NCBI RefSeq assembly: GCF_030453725.1
Contig: NZ_JAKDJU010000065.1
Location: 1-16,369 of the forward strand
Source: Brevibacterium picturae
GTDB taxonomy: Bacteria > Actinomycetota > Actinomycetes > Actinomycetales > Brevibacteriaceae
Length of the DNA stretch: 16,369 nt
Direction: 5' to 3'
A program made the translations under genes and the position numbers. The notes below the pieces were generated by a model. It worked only from the letters and a program-made list of their open reading frames with translations, did no database searches and was not told the origin of the DNA. Below are positions 1-6,791 of this stretch, piece by piece. Each line of letters begins with the position of its first letter. Position 1 is the first letter of the stretch.

Positions 1-55
1 CTCCTACGTCATCGGCAAGGCCGAGAACACGGAAGACGACGACTGGGACTTCTGA
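1..55 (+). CDS. C-terminal end of an unidentified protein (partial)
   Basis: An open frame enters from the left edge and ends at the TGA at 53-55. The visible tail reads SYVIGKAENTEDDDWDF. It is acidic and ends in alternating Asp and aromatic residues, which suggests an exposed, flexible C terminus. Too little is present to name a family. A strong hairpin terminator lies 51 bases downstream, consistent with the end of a plus-strand transcription unit. Confidence 0.6.
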   Translation, partial: SYVIGKAENTEDDDWDF

Positions 56-106
56 TCCGAGGACCGGGACGTCATCCGTCTCGAATCTGACCTGCCCTGA
101 ATAGCA

Positions 107-152
107 AAAGAGCGGCCTGTCCCAGCCATCTGGCGGCGACAGGTCGCTCTTT
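107..152 (+). terminator. Hairpin terminator, possibly bidirectional
   Basis: Two 15-base arms (107-121 and 138-152) pair throughout with one G-U wobble. The outer part is AAAGAGCG/CGCTCTTT, so the T-rich 3' arm doubles as the U-tract. The 16-base loop holds a smaller CCAG/CTGG stem. It follows the plus-strand stop at 55. Because the outer arms are A-rich and T-rich, it could also stop minus-strand transcription coming from the gene at 264-1379. Confidence 0.8.
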
Positions 153-263
153 CGCACCGTTGCGCCCGGCAGGCGGCCCACTGTGATCACGAGGGAAACA
201 CACCCCGCCTCGTTTCGTCCCGTCGTTGCGGCCAAGCCGGCTTCGCCGGACTTCGCTCTGCTT

Positions 264-1379
264 TCAGGCGGCCTCGCGCGCCTCCCGGGCTGAGGCGACG
301 TCGTCGACGATCGCGGCGATGTGCTGCATGCTCGCGATCAGCGAACCGTAGAGGGGCCAGGAGCGCTCGGGGAGACCGTCCTCGTCGGCCATGTTCACCG
401 ACAGCTGTTCGAGCCGCTTGAAGATCGGTTCGACCTCCGCATCTGGGTCGGCAATCGCTCGACCTGCATCCCGGACGATGGATGTCCATTGTTCGCGGAA
501 GCGGGTATCCCATTCGCCGTCTTCATATGATCCCTCGCGCAGAGTCCGAGTCAGATGGCGCAGATGGGAGATGCCCTCATCCACCCGCTGCAGTATGCTC
601 TCGTAACTGGCGTTCTCTGGCGATGTCTGGGAATCCAGGGCTTCACCCGATGGGTTGCGCTTTCGACGCAGTCGCCTACGTGGATTCGCTCGTTGGCTTT
701 CACGAGCAAACTTGACCGACTGCCACGCCGAGTTCAACTCTTCGCTCATTGATTCGGTCTCACGAAACCAGTCATCGGCATTGGCTGTGTCCCAATCCTG
801 GTCCAGCTCATCTGCCATGTCGATCAGCATGTCACCCATACGCCGGTTGATGCTGTCGACGTACCGTGCTGCCTGCTGATCCCGCAGCGGCGGAATCACC
901 AGGAGATTGACGACGATGCCGACGGCAATGCCCAGGCAGAGTTCTAAGATGCGTTCCCCGAGTAAGGGCTGCTGGCTGTCGAAGCCGCTGCCGAGGATGA
1001 AGATTCCGGTCGTCGCGATCGCCACGCCTTCATCACGGATCCAGGGCAGACGTGCGGCGGCAAGGCCGACCAGGAGCGCGAGGGCAAATGTCCAGATGCT
1101 CACTCCCAGGTAGTTGCCGATGACGAAGGACAAGGCAACACCGAGGGTTGAGGCGATCGTCGACTGCGCTCCCCGAGACAGTGAGCGGTGGACGGTGGCA
1201 TGCACTGTCAGCAGCGCCGCCCACGGTGCCAGGAACGGCATCTGCGAGTTCAGAACAGTATCCGACAGCCACCAAGCGCCGGTTGCCGCGATGACGGTCT
1301 TGACGATCTGGAGAAGGTCGGTGACGACATCGGGCCGTTTGGCCAATGGTGATAACTGTTGCCGTGAGTTCTGCTGCAA
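264..1379 (-). CDS. FUSC / aromatic-acid-exporter-like membrane protein
   Basis: The 371-residue protein has a hydrophobic N-terminal half (about residues 22-165) with roughly five or six membrane segments, including a PFLAPWAALLTVHATVHRSL stretch and a glycine-rich LGIAVGIVVNLLVIPPL helix. A charged, helical cytoplasmic half of about 200 residues follows. This is the layout of the FUSC / aromatic acid exporter group (DUF939-like), thought to export aromatic carboxylic acids or similar small molecules; the substrate here is unknown. The start is a TTG at 1377-1379, with GAGG 4 bases upstream as a weak ribosome site; a second in-frame TTG lies 11 codons in, and no good ATG exists. It stands alone, behind the terminator of the 55-residue gene. 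The family call is confident, the transport role is inferred. Confidence 0.8.
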   Translation of the reverse strand: MQQNSRQQLSPLAKRPDVVTDLLQIVKTVIAATGAWWLSDTVLNSQMPFLAPWAALLTVHATVHRSLSRGAQSTIASTLGVALSFVIGNYLGVSIWTFALALLVGLAAARLPWIRDEGVAIATTGIFILGSGFDSQQPLLGERILELCLGIAVGIVVNLLVIPPLRDQQAARYVDSINRRMGDMLIDMADELDQDWDTANADDWFRETESMSEELNSAWQSVKFARESQRANPRRRLRRKRNPSGEALDSQTSPENASYESILQRVDEGISHLRHLTRTLREGSYEDGEWDTRFREQWTSIVRDAGRAIADPDAEVEPIFKRLEQLSVNMADEDGLPERSWPLYGSLIASMQHIAAIVDDVASAREAREAA

Positions 1380-1399
1380 TGGGCCTCGCTTCGGACAGA

Positions 1400-1405
1400 A
1401 GTGTA
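1400..1405 (-). promoter_or_regulatory. Possible -10 element of the FUSC-like gene
   Basis: Read on the minus strand this is TACACT (TANNNT form), about 20 bases before the TTG start. It would give a leader of about 14 bases that includes the GAGG ribosome site. No convincing -35 is visible, so this is tentative. Confidence 0.25.
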
Positions 1406-1483
1406 TGTAGTTGTCACCCTACAGGGGACGCTCGGCAGGCGACATGATCCGCACGAGCGAGCTGCGGAGGCGGGCAATGAAAA

Positions 1484-1525
1484 TGCCCGACATTCCAGCA
1501 GGTCGAACCTGCGAAATGTCGGGCA
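1484..1525 (-). terminator. Intrinsic terminator after the 55-residue gene
   Basis: Arms of 11 bases pair perfectly (TGCCCGACATT at 1484-1494 with AATGTCGGGCA at 1515-1525). A second perfect 6-base stem (GCAGGT at 1498-1503, ACCTGC at 1507-1512) sits inside on a 3-base loop. In the minus direction the hairpin is followed at once by TTTTCATT (from 1483 down). It lies 75 bases after the stop codon of the small minus-strand gene and before the FUSC-like gene, so it should separate the two. Confidence 0.85.
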
Positions 1526-1599
1526 GAGGTCAGACTGTCGCGGATCTTGCGCTGCTTAAAACCCAGCAGTGCGAAGACGCACCCGACAGCCGGTGTCGC

Positions 1600-1767
1600 T
1601 CAGGCCGCAGCCAGTGGCGTGATCTCACGCAGCGACGAGCCGGTGAACAGCACGACGCGGCCGGTGGAGTCACTGATCGTGACCTTTCCGTTGTGTGTGC
1701 TGATCGTTGGATCGATCAGTCCTGCATGCTCAACAGCACGCTGGACCCATTGTGGGAACTGAGTCAT
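1600..1767 (-). CDS. 55-residue orphan protein
   Basis: The ATG at 1765-1767 is preceded by AAAGGAGGGAACG, a near-ideal Shine-Dalgarno site with AGGAGG about 5 bases before the start. The product begins MTQFPQWVQRAVEHAG and ends in a Ser/Gly/Leu-rich tail, SSLREITPLAAA. It has no cysteine, no signal peptide and no membrane segment. The alternating VTISDSTGRVVLF stretch suggests a short beta hairpin after an N-terminal helix. I do not recognise a family. The frame stays open upstream to 1884, but that extension would translate the ribosome site, so the short form is chosen. The strong ribosome site plus a dedicated terminator downstream argue that it is expressed. Confidence 0.7.
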   Translation of the reverse strand: MTQFPQWVQRAVEHAGLIDPTISTHNGKVTISDSTGRVVLFTGSSLREITPLAAA

Positions 1768-1799
1768 CGTTCCCTCCTTTCTTAGCTGCTTCGTCGAAG

Positions 1800-1891
1800 G
1801 GCATGCATCAACGCATGCCGATCTCATTGTTTTCTTGTTGGTGACGGGGCAGTCACCGAGGTGCAGGCAGCCATCCGAGAGCATCGGATGG
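1800..1891 (-). ncRNA. Structured leader with three hairpins
   Basis: Three perfect inverted repeats follow each other in the region upstream of the 55-residue gene: GGCATGC/GCATGCC (1800-1806, 1813-1819), GGTGAC/GTCACC (1840-1845, 1852-1857) and CCATCCGA/TCGGATGG (1871-1878, 1884-1891). Loops are 5-6 bases. The first ends 33 bases before the ATG. I could not match this to a known riboswitch class. It may be a regulatory 5' leader or chance pairing; three in under 100 bases makes chance less likely. Confidence 0.4.
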
Positions 1892-2082
1892 TGGCCGGCT
1901 GAGATGTCACCGTAGTGTGGGTCAATCCTTCACGGCGGGGGATCTGCGATTCGAAGTGAGACAGTGTCCATGGCGAATCATTTGCAATGTCGAACCTGAA
2001 TCTGAACGCTCATCATGAGCGACGTGTCATCGTGCTCAGTGGATCAGATGGTTCAATGAAGCCGGACAACTTCGAACGCAAG

Positions 2083-2211
2083 TCAACAGCTTAACCGCAT
2101 CGGGAACGAGAAGTCAAAACAGCGGTGCGGACAGTCAATACAGCGGTGCGGACAGTCGAAACAACGGTCAGGGCAGCGCCGGCGGGGCAGCGCCATGCAG
2201 GAGAGCGCCAT
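2083..2211 (-). CDS. Candidate cysteine-rich 42-residue mini-protein (doubtful)
   Basis: From the ATG at 2209-2211 (a second in-frame ATG lies at 2194-2196) a frame runs 42 codons to the TGA at 2083-2085. The centre reads RCPDRCFDCPHRC and continues with another IDCPHRCFDF unit: a heptad C-P-(D/H)-R-C-(F/I)-D in three copies, giving alternating CxxxC and CxxC spacing. Such spacing could bind a metal, but there is no ribosome site before either ATG, and the heptads follow directly from the 21-base DNA repeat underneath. Coding status is unproven. Codon choice (TGT over TGC) is unlike the neighbouring genes. Confidence 0.2.
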   Translation of the reverse strand: MALSCMALPRRRCPDRCFDCPHRCIDCPHRCFDFSFPMRLSC

Positions 2212-2246
2212 GCAGGGGAGCACCGGCAGGAGGACACCGGCAGGGC
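2112..2246. repeat. Degenerate tandem repeat (minisatellite)
   Basis: Three 21-base units stand head to tail at 2112-2132, 2133-2153 and 2154-2174. Units 1 and 2 differ at one base; unit 3 matches about 16 of 21. The array passes into shorter, related units of 13-15 bases (2175-2188, 2189-2203, 2204-2218, 2219-2233, 2234-2246). Two of these, AGCGCCATGCAGGAG and AGCGCCATGCAGGGG, differ by one base. Nearly identical neighbours indicate recent slippage. The units touch without spacers, so this is not a CRISPR array. Confidence 0.8.
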
Positions 2247-2293
2247 AGCGGAGCAGACTCCGTAACCGGAACAGGGTGCTGTGACTGGGTGGA

Positions 2294-3553
2294 TCAGCGC
2301 GAGGACGTGCCCCGGCGCAACCTCAGCACGATGATCAGCGCGGCGACCAGAAGCGCTGCCGCAACAGCCAGCATGCCGGCAGAGAGCAGCTTCTCATTCG
2401 AGACGCCGAGGGTCATTGCCGAGGACTTGGACTCAGATGCCTCTGCACGGTCACTCGAATCCATCTCGGTGCCGACGGATGCGCGGTCATCGGCGTCGGC
2501 ACCGCTGGCATCGCTCTCCGACGACGTCGGATCGGCACTTGGTGTCACCTTCTCCCCGATCGGAATCGTCTGGAGGGACTCGGGGTCGTTCTGGGCGAAG
2601 TCCCATTCGAGCAGGTCGACCGCGGCTTGGCGGGAGTTGTTGTCGATGCCGAGCATGGTCGCCACCACACGGTGGCCGTCACGTTCGGCGACGGCGATGT
2701 AGGCGCCCTTGGCCTGTCGGGTGAATCCGTTCTTCAGGCCGAGCCCACCGTCGACCTGCCCGACGATCTTCGTGTGGTTCTGGATCGGGTAGCCTTTGAA
2801 CTTCGCCTTGGTCACCGGGTTATTTCCACCGGGAAACTTGTATGTCTCGGTGCCGATGACGCTCATCAGGTAGTCGTCTTCGCACACGGCCCACGCCAGC
2901 TTCATCATGTCCGAGACCGTCGTGTACTGGTCCTTGTCGTCGAGACCCGAGGTGTTGGCCGCGTGAGTGTTCGTCATCCCGAGCTCTTCGGCCTTCTTGT
3001 TCATCAGAGCCACGGCCTTCTCCTGCCCTCCGGCAGCCCGACCGAGCGCGTTCGCTGCATCATTGGCGCTCGACATCAGCATCGCATGGAAGAGGAGATC
3101 AACCGTGTATTCGTTCTTCTGCATGAGACCGACCTTGGTGCCATCGATCTCCATGTCCTCGAACTTCGCCTCCACCTTCTGCTTGGGATCATCGAGCACC
3201 TCGACAAGAGCAAGAGCGGTCAGGAGCTTGATGGTCGACGCCGGCGCATGCTTCTTGTCGATGTCATGCGCTGCCTGAAGTTCTCCAGTGTCGAGGTCTC
3301 CCACCAGCCACGCCGTGCCCAACGGCTGCGGCGGCTTCGCCCCATCGCCGAGGTCGGCGGGAGTTTCGTAGACCTTCTCCTGCTTCTCCTCCGGCTTGGC
3401 GTGCGCATGTGCGGCCCCGGGGGCGAATGCCAGTTGGGCCCCGACGAGCAGAAGCGCGAGAGCGGCGCCGAGGATGAGACGCACCCCTGCTCCGAGCGAA
3501 CGCGGACGCGCTGCCGCCGTCATCGAGGCAGAGGAAGGGTGGGGAGAACGCAT
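2294..3553 (-). CDS. dacA: D-alanyl-D-alanine carboxypeptidase (penicillin-binding protein, peptidase S11)
   Basis: This serine peptidase removes the terminal D-Ala from peptidoglycan stem peptides outside the membrane, which controls cross-linking. The 419 residues contain an N-terminal signal sequence (hydrophobic core about 24-46, AHA cleavage region near 50), the catalytic SxxK as S106-T-I-K109, the SxN triad as S162-A-N164, and K274-N-G in the place of the usual KTG box within GLKNGFT. A Ser/Asp/Ala-rich linker of about 45 residues (338-382) leads to a C-terminal membrane helix (about 388-411) and an RLRRGTSSR cytoplasmic end, so the enzyme is anchored at its C terminus. The start ATG has no Shine-Dalgarno site but follows a -10-like hexamer by 7 bases, suggesting a leaderless mRNA. 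Symbol dacA is by family; orthology to a named paralogue is not shown. Confidence 0.9.
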   Translation of the reverse strand: MRSPHPSSASMTAAARPRSLGAGVRLILGAALALLLVGAQLAFAPGAAHAHAKPEEKQEKVYETPADLGDGAKPPQPLGTAWLVGDLDTGELQAAHDIDKKHAPASTIKLLTALALVEVLDDPKQKVEAKFEDMEIDGTKVGLMQKNEYTVDLLFHAMLMSSANDAANALGRAAGGQEKAVALMNKKAEELGMTNTHAANTSGLDDKDQYTTVSDMMKLAWAVCEDDYLMSVIGTETYKFPGGNNPVTKAKFKGYPIQNHTKIVGQVDGGLGLKNGFTRQAKGAYIAVAERDGHRVVATMLGIDNNSRQAAVDLLEWDFAQNDPESLQTIPIGEKVTPSADPTSSESDASGADADDRASVGTEMDSSDRAEASESKSSAMTLGVSNEKLLSAGMLAVAAALLVAALIIVLRLRRGTSSR

Positions 3554-3560
3554 GCGCCCC

Positions 3561-3566
3561 AGTCTA
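3561..3566 (-). promoter_or_regulatory. -10-like element for a leaderless carboxypeptidase mRNA
   Basis: On the minus strand this is TAGACT, followed by 7 bases and then the ATG. That spacing would place transcription start at or one base before the start codon. No Shine-Dalgarno site is present. The -35 region is not recognisable. Confidence 0.4.
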
Positions 3567-3640
3567 CGACGGAGGAGAAACCGAGGTGCTCAGGAAAACG
3601 CATGCGATTGAGCACAGGCAGCACTTGCTCGGGGAACGCG

Positions 3641-3673
3641 AAAAGCGGCCGCGCACGAAAAGTGCACGGCCGC
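3641..3673 (-). terminator. Terminator of the sdhCDAB operon
   Basis: GCGGCCG (3645-3651) pairs with CGGCCGC (3667-3673); after one mismatch GCAC pairs with GTGC, closed by a GAAAA loop. In the minus direction the stem is followed directly by TTTT (3644-3641). It lies 100 bases after the sdhB stop and also shields the carboxypeptidase gene from sdh read-through. Confidence 0.8.
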
Positions 3674-3701
3674 CTCGGCGATGTGGGATGGTGTATCCCT
3701 C

Positions 3702-3763
3702 CGGCTACCTCAACCCACGAAAGCACTGTGTCTGCGCCGCGCTATTGTGGGTCGGGGTAGCCG
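3702..3763 (-). other. Long imperfect hairpin in the sdhB 3' untranslated region
   Basis: The 17-base arms at 3702-3718 and 3747-3763 match at 15 positions (CGGCTACC...ACCCAC with GTGGGT...GGTAGCCG), with a 28-base loop. It begins 10 bases after the sdhB stop, ahead of the operon terminator. It has no T-tract, so it may stabilise the mRNA 3' end or serve as an extra termination or processing structure. Confidence 0.5.
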
Positions 3764-3772
3764 AAGACGCGA

Positions 3773-4570
3773 TCAGAATGCGCGCTGCAGAACCGCCTGC
3801 TTCACCTCGGCGATGGCCTTGGTGATTTCGATGCCACGAGGGCAGGCCTCGGTGCAGTTGAAGGTGGTGCGGCAGCGCCACACTCCCTCCTTGTCGTTGA
3901 GGATCTCCAGGCGCATGTCTCCGCCTTCGTCACGCGAATCGAAGATGAAACGATGCGCGTTGACGATGGCCGCCGGCCCGAAGTACTGGCCGTCGGTCCA
4001 GAAAACGGGGCAGGACGAGGTGCACGCGGCGCAGAGGATGCACTTGGTGGTGTCATCGAAGGCCTCACGCTCTTCGGCCGACTGCAGACGCTCGCGCGTC
4101 GGCTCGTGGCCGGAGGTGATGAGGAACGGCATGACCTCACGGTAGGACTGGAAGAACGGCTCCATGTCGACGATGAGGTCCTTCTCCAGAGGCAGACCCT
4201 TGATCGCTTCGACGGTGATCGTCTTGTTCGTGTCAAGATCCTTCAGCAGGGTCTTGCAGGCCAGACGGTTGCGACCGTTGATGCGCATGGCATCGGAACC
4301 GCAGACGCCGTGGGCACAGGAGCGGCGGAAGGACAGCGAACCGTCCATCTCCCACTTGATCTTGTGCAGGGCGTCCAGGACACGGTCGGTGCCATGCATC
4401 GTGACCTTGTACTCCTCCCAGTGCGCTTCTTCGTCCTGTTCGGGATCGAAGCGTGCGATCTGGAAGGTGCAGTCGAACGATTTGATCGAGCCGCTGTCGC
4501 CGGCGACGTGGTCGGGCAGGTCGATCTTCGAGGCCGGCTCCGGGGTTTCGGTTGAGGTATCGGTGCTCAT
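3773..4570 (-). CDS. sdhB: Succinate dehydrogenase iron-sulfur subunit
   Basis: SdhB carries electrons from the flavin of SdhA through three iron-sulfur clusters to the membrane subunits of complex II. In its 265 residues the [2Fe-2S] ligands appear as C85, C90, D93 and C105 (SCAHGVCGSD...LAC; Asp at the third site is also found in other SdhB proteins). The [4Fe-4S] and [3Fe-4S] clusters use CILCAACTSSCP (C177, C180, C183, C187) and C233, C239 and C243 (CRTTFNCTEACP). An N-terminal extension of about 25 Thr/Glu/Pro-rich residues precedes the ferredoxin-like domain. The ATG overlaps the sdhA stop by one base (TGATG), so translation is probably coupled. It is the last gene of the operon. Confidence 0.97.
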   Translation of the reverse strand: MSTDTSTETPEPASKIDLPDHVAGDSGSIKSFDCTFQIARFDPEQDEEAHWEEYKVTMHGTDRVLDALHKIKWEMDGSLSFRRSCAHGVCGSDAMRINGRNRLACKTLLKDLDTNKTITVEAIKGLPLEKDLIVDMEPFFQSYREVMPFLITSGHEPTRERLQSAEEREAFDDTTKCILCAACTSSCPVFWTDGQYFGPAAIVNAHRFIFDSRDEGGDMRLEILNDKEGVWRCRTTFNCTEACPRGIEITKAIAEVKQAVLQRAF

Positions 4571-6330
4571 CAGTACTTACGCTCCATCGGCTGGTAACGG
4601 GTGACGATGACGGGCTTCGTCTCCAGACGCATGCCCTTGATGCCGTCGGTCTCGGAATCAGGATCGAGGTACGTCATCGTGTGATGCATGAATCCTTCGT
4701 CGTCACGATCCGGGAAATCCTCCCGGAAGTGCCCACCGCGTGATTCCTTGCGGTGGATGGCGGCGACGGAGATGACCTCGGCGAGTTCGAGCAGGAAGTT
4801 GAGCTCGACGGCCTCGAGGAGGTCGAGGTTGAAGCGCTTGCCGCGATCCTGAATGCCGACGTTGTTGTAACGTTCACGCAGTTTCGCGATCTCGTCGAGC
4901 GCTTCGCGCAGTGTCTCGTCAGTGCGGAAGACCTGGACCTTGGCGTCCATGAGTTCCTGCAGATCCTTGCGGATGGCGCCGATGCGTTCGGTGCCGTCCG
5001 AGGTCCGCATCTTCTCGAGCAATGCGACGGTGTCGTTCTCGGCAGCCTCCGGCAGCTCGACGAAGTCAGCGGTCTTCGAGTACTCGGCGGCGGCGATGCC
5101 GGCGCGCTTGCCGAAGACGTTGATGTCGAGCAGGGAGTTCGTGCCCAGACGGTTCGAGCCGTGGACGGACACGCAGGCAACCTCACCGGCGGCGTAGAGG
5201 CCGGGGATGACGTTGTCGTTGTCCGCCAGCACCTCGGCGCCGATGTTTGTCGGAATGCCGCCCATGGCGTAGTGCGCGGTCGGGAAGACCGGCACCGGCT
5301 CTGTATAAGGCTCCACGCCGAGGTAGGTGCGGGCGAACTCGGTGATGTCGGGCAGCTTCGCATCGATGTGTGCGGGCTCGAGGTGGGTGAGGTCGAGCAG
5401 GACGTAGTCCTTGTTCGGTCCGCAGCCGCGGCCTTCGCGCACCTCGTTGGCCATGGACCGGGCCACGATGTCACGAGGAGCGAGGTCCTTGATCGTCGGG
5501 GCGTAGCGTTCCATGAAGCGCTCACCCTCGGAGTTGCGCAGAATCGCGCCTTCACCGCGGGCGGCCTCGGAGAGCAGGATGCCCAGACCGGCCAGACCGG
5601 TCGGGTGGAACTGGAAGAACTCCATGTCCTCGAGCGGGATGCCCCGGTTGTAGGCCACAGCCATGCCGTCACCGGTCAGGGTGTGCGCGTTCGAGGTGGT
5701 CTTGAATACCTTGCCCACACCGCCGGTTGCGAAGACGACCGACTTGGCCTGGAACAGGTGGATCTCGCCGGTGGCCAGTTCGTAGGCGACGACGCCGGCC
5801 GGACGGCGGACCCCGTCGACCTCGGTCATGGCCAGGTCGAGGACGTAGAACTCGTTGTAGAACTCGACGCCGTGCTTGACGCACTGTTGGTAGAGCGTCT
5901 GGAGGATCATGTGACCGGTGCGGTCGGCCGCATAGCAGGAGCGGCGAACTGCCGACTTGCCGTGGTCACGGGTATGACCGCCGAAGCGACGCTGATCGAT
6001 CCTGCCTTCGGGGGTCCTGTTGAAGGGCAGACCCATCTTCTCGAGGTCGAGAACGGCGTCGATGGCTTCCTTGGCCATCACCTCGGCGGCGTCCTGGTCG
6101 ACCAGGTAGTCACCGCCCTTGACGGTGTCGAAGGTGTGCCATTCCCAGTTGTCCTCTTCCACGTTCGCCAGCGCGGCGCACATGCCGCCCTGGGCGGCAC
6201 CTGTGTGCGAACGGGTGGGATAGAGCTTGGTCAGGACTGCGGTCCGGGCCTGTTGGCCCGATTCGATCGCTGCGCGCATCCCGGCGCCACCGGCGCCGAC
6301 GATGATGACGTCGTGTTGGTGTACCTGCAT
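4570..6330 (-). CDS. sdhA: Succinate dehydrogenase flavoprotein subunit
   Basis: The catalytic subunit oxidises succinate to fumarate with covalently bound FAD on the cytoplasmic face of the membrane. The 586-residue length is typical. Visible are the FAD-binding VGAGGAGMRAAI (11-22), the flavinylation site SHTGAAQGG with H42, the substrate region FHPTGLAGLGIL, the EAARGEGAILRNSEGERFM and DLAPRDIVARS segments around the catalytic arginine, HYAMGGIPTN, and the C-terminal RKESRGGHFREDFPDRDD typical of the family. AAAGGAGAAAC stands just before the ATG. The sdhD stop lies 10 bases upstream, so this is an internal operon gene. Confidence 0.98.
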   Translation of the reverse strand: MQVHQHDVIIVGAGGAGMRAAIESGQQARTAVLTKLYPTRSHTGAAQGGMCAALANVEEDNWEWHTFDTVKGGDYLVDQDAAEVMAKEAIDAVLDLEKMGLPFNRTPEGRIDQRRFGGHTRDHGKSAVRRSCYAADRTGHMILQTLYQQCVKHGVEFYNEFYVLDLAMTEVDGVRRPAGVVAYELATGEIHLFQAKSVVFATGGVGKVFKTTSNAHTLTGDGMAVAYNRGIPLEDMEFFQFHPTGLAGLGILLSEAARGEGAILRNSEGERFMERYAPTIKDLAPRDIVARSMANEVREGRGCGPNKDYVLLDLTHLEPAHIDAKLPDITEFARTYLGVEPYTEPVPVFPTAHYAMGGIPTNIGAEVLADNDNVIPGLYAAGEVACVSVHGSNRLGTNSLLDINVFGKRAGIAAAEYSKTADFVELPEAAENDTVALLEKMRTSDGTERIGAIRKDLQELMDAKVQVFRTDETLREALDEIAKLRERYNNVGIQDRGKRFNLDLLEAVELNFLLELAEVISVAAIHRKESRGGHFREDFPDRDDEGFMHHTMTYLDPDSETDGIKGMRLETKPVIVTRYQPMERKY

Positions 6331-6340
6331 GTTTCTCCTT

Positions 6341-6790
6341 TTAGGCCTGGCAGAACGACGCCAGCAGTGCGGGGTCGGCTCCGGCCGGGCAGGGATCGAA
6401 TGTGAAGATGACGAGCGTGCCGAGCACGATGACGATGGCCGAGGCGATGTAGAGGATCACCTGGAGAGCCATCCGGGTGCCGGGCTTCTCGGCATAGTCC
6501 ATGATGATGGTGCGCAGGCCGTTGGTGCCGTGCAGCATTGCCAGCCACAGCATCAGCAGATCCCAGATCTGCCAGAACGGGCTGGCCCATTTGCCGGCCA
6601 CGAACCCGAAGTCGATGGCCTGGACGCCCTCGCCGACCCACAGGTTCACGAACAGGTGACCGAAGATGAGGATGACGAGGATGACGCCGGAGATGCGCAT
6701 GAACAGCCACGCGAACATCTCGAACTTCGAACTTGTTGATTTGTGCCGCGAGTAGCCGGTGCGCGGAGCCGGGATCGATGTTGTGCTCAT
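6341..6790 (-). CDS. sdhD: Succinate dehydrogenase membrane anchor subunit
   Basis: The 149-residue protein has three hydrophobic helices (about 27-51, 72-98, 106-130), as expected for the second membrane anchor of complex II. H45 (FGHLFVN) and H87 (LHGTNGLRTIIMDY) are candidate heme ligands; the HGTNGLR motif is the clearest family mark. The protein helps bind heme b and quinone and docks SdhA and SdhB to the membrane. The ATG lies one base after the sdhC stop (TGA C ATG) and its ribosome site is inside the end of sdhC, so the two are probably made together. Confidence 0.9.
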   Translation of the reverse strand: MSTTSIPAPRTGYSRHKSTSSKFEMFAWLFMRISGVILVILIFGHLFVNLWVGEGVQAIDFGFVAGKWASPFWQIWDLLMLWLAMLHGTNGLRTIIMDYAEKPGTRMALQVILYIASAIVIVLGTLVIFTFDPCPAGADPALLASFCQA

Positions 6791-6791
6791 G

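Larger units (their letters stand above)
1885..2293. other. Non-coding spacer after the carboxypeptidase gene
   Basis: The stretch between the three-hairpin leader and the 3' end of the carboxypeptidase gene has no convincing conventional gene. The part at about 1920-2100 is visibly less GC-rich than the genes around it. It holds a palindrome with 7-base arms (CGCTCAT at 2007-2013, ATGAGCG at 2015-2021) and, on the minus strand, very short frames of 11-13 codons without ribosome sites. The rest is a tandem repeat with a cysteine-rich mini-ORF, both listed separately. A CGGAG/CTCCG stem (2249-2262) lies about 30 bases after the carboxypeptidase stop but has no T-tract. Confidence 0.6.

Noticed and set aside
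237..249. CCGGC/GCCGG hairpin as terminator of the FUSC-like gene
   Set aside because: The stem is only 5 bases with no T-run in the minus direction; the hairpin at 107-152 is far stronger.
1768..1884. N-terminal extension of the 55-residue protein, with four cysteines
   Set aside because: It would translate the AGGAGG ribosome site and the hairpin leader; the ATG right after that site is the better start.
2112..2174. Possible CRISPR array
   Set aside because: The 21-base units abut with no spacers, are only three in number and degenerate; no cas genes are present.
2019..2702. Plus-strand frame open across the tandem repeat
   Set aside because: It has no ATG, GTG or TTG before 2289 and then runs antisense through the carboxypeptidase gene.
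2627..3760. Plus-strand open frame opposite the carboxypeptidase gene
   Set aside because: The minus-strand frame carries all penicillin-binding motifs; the plus frame is low-complexity Arg/Leu-rich and without homology signs.
3702..3763. tRNA-like structure after sdhB
   Set aside because: Only one long stem is present; there are no D, anticodon or T arms of the right size.
4753..6405. Long plus-strand open frame (550 codons) opposite sdhA
   Set aside because: It is the antisense shadow of sdhA, a product of high GC at third positions; the protein is Val/Asp/Gly-rich with no known motif.
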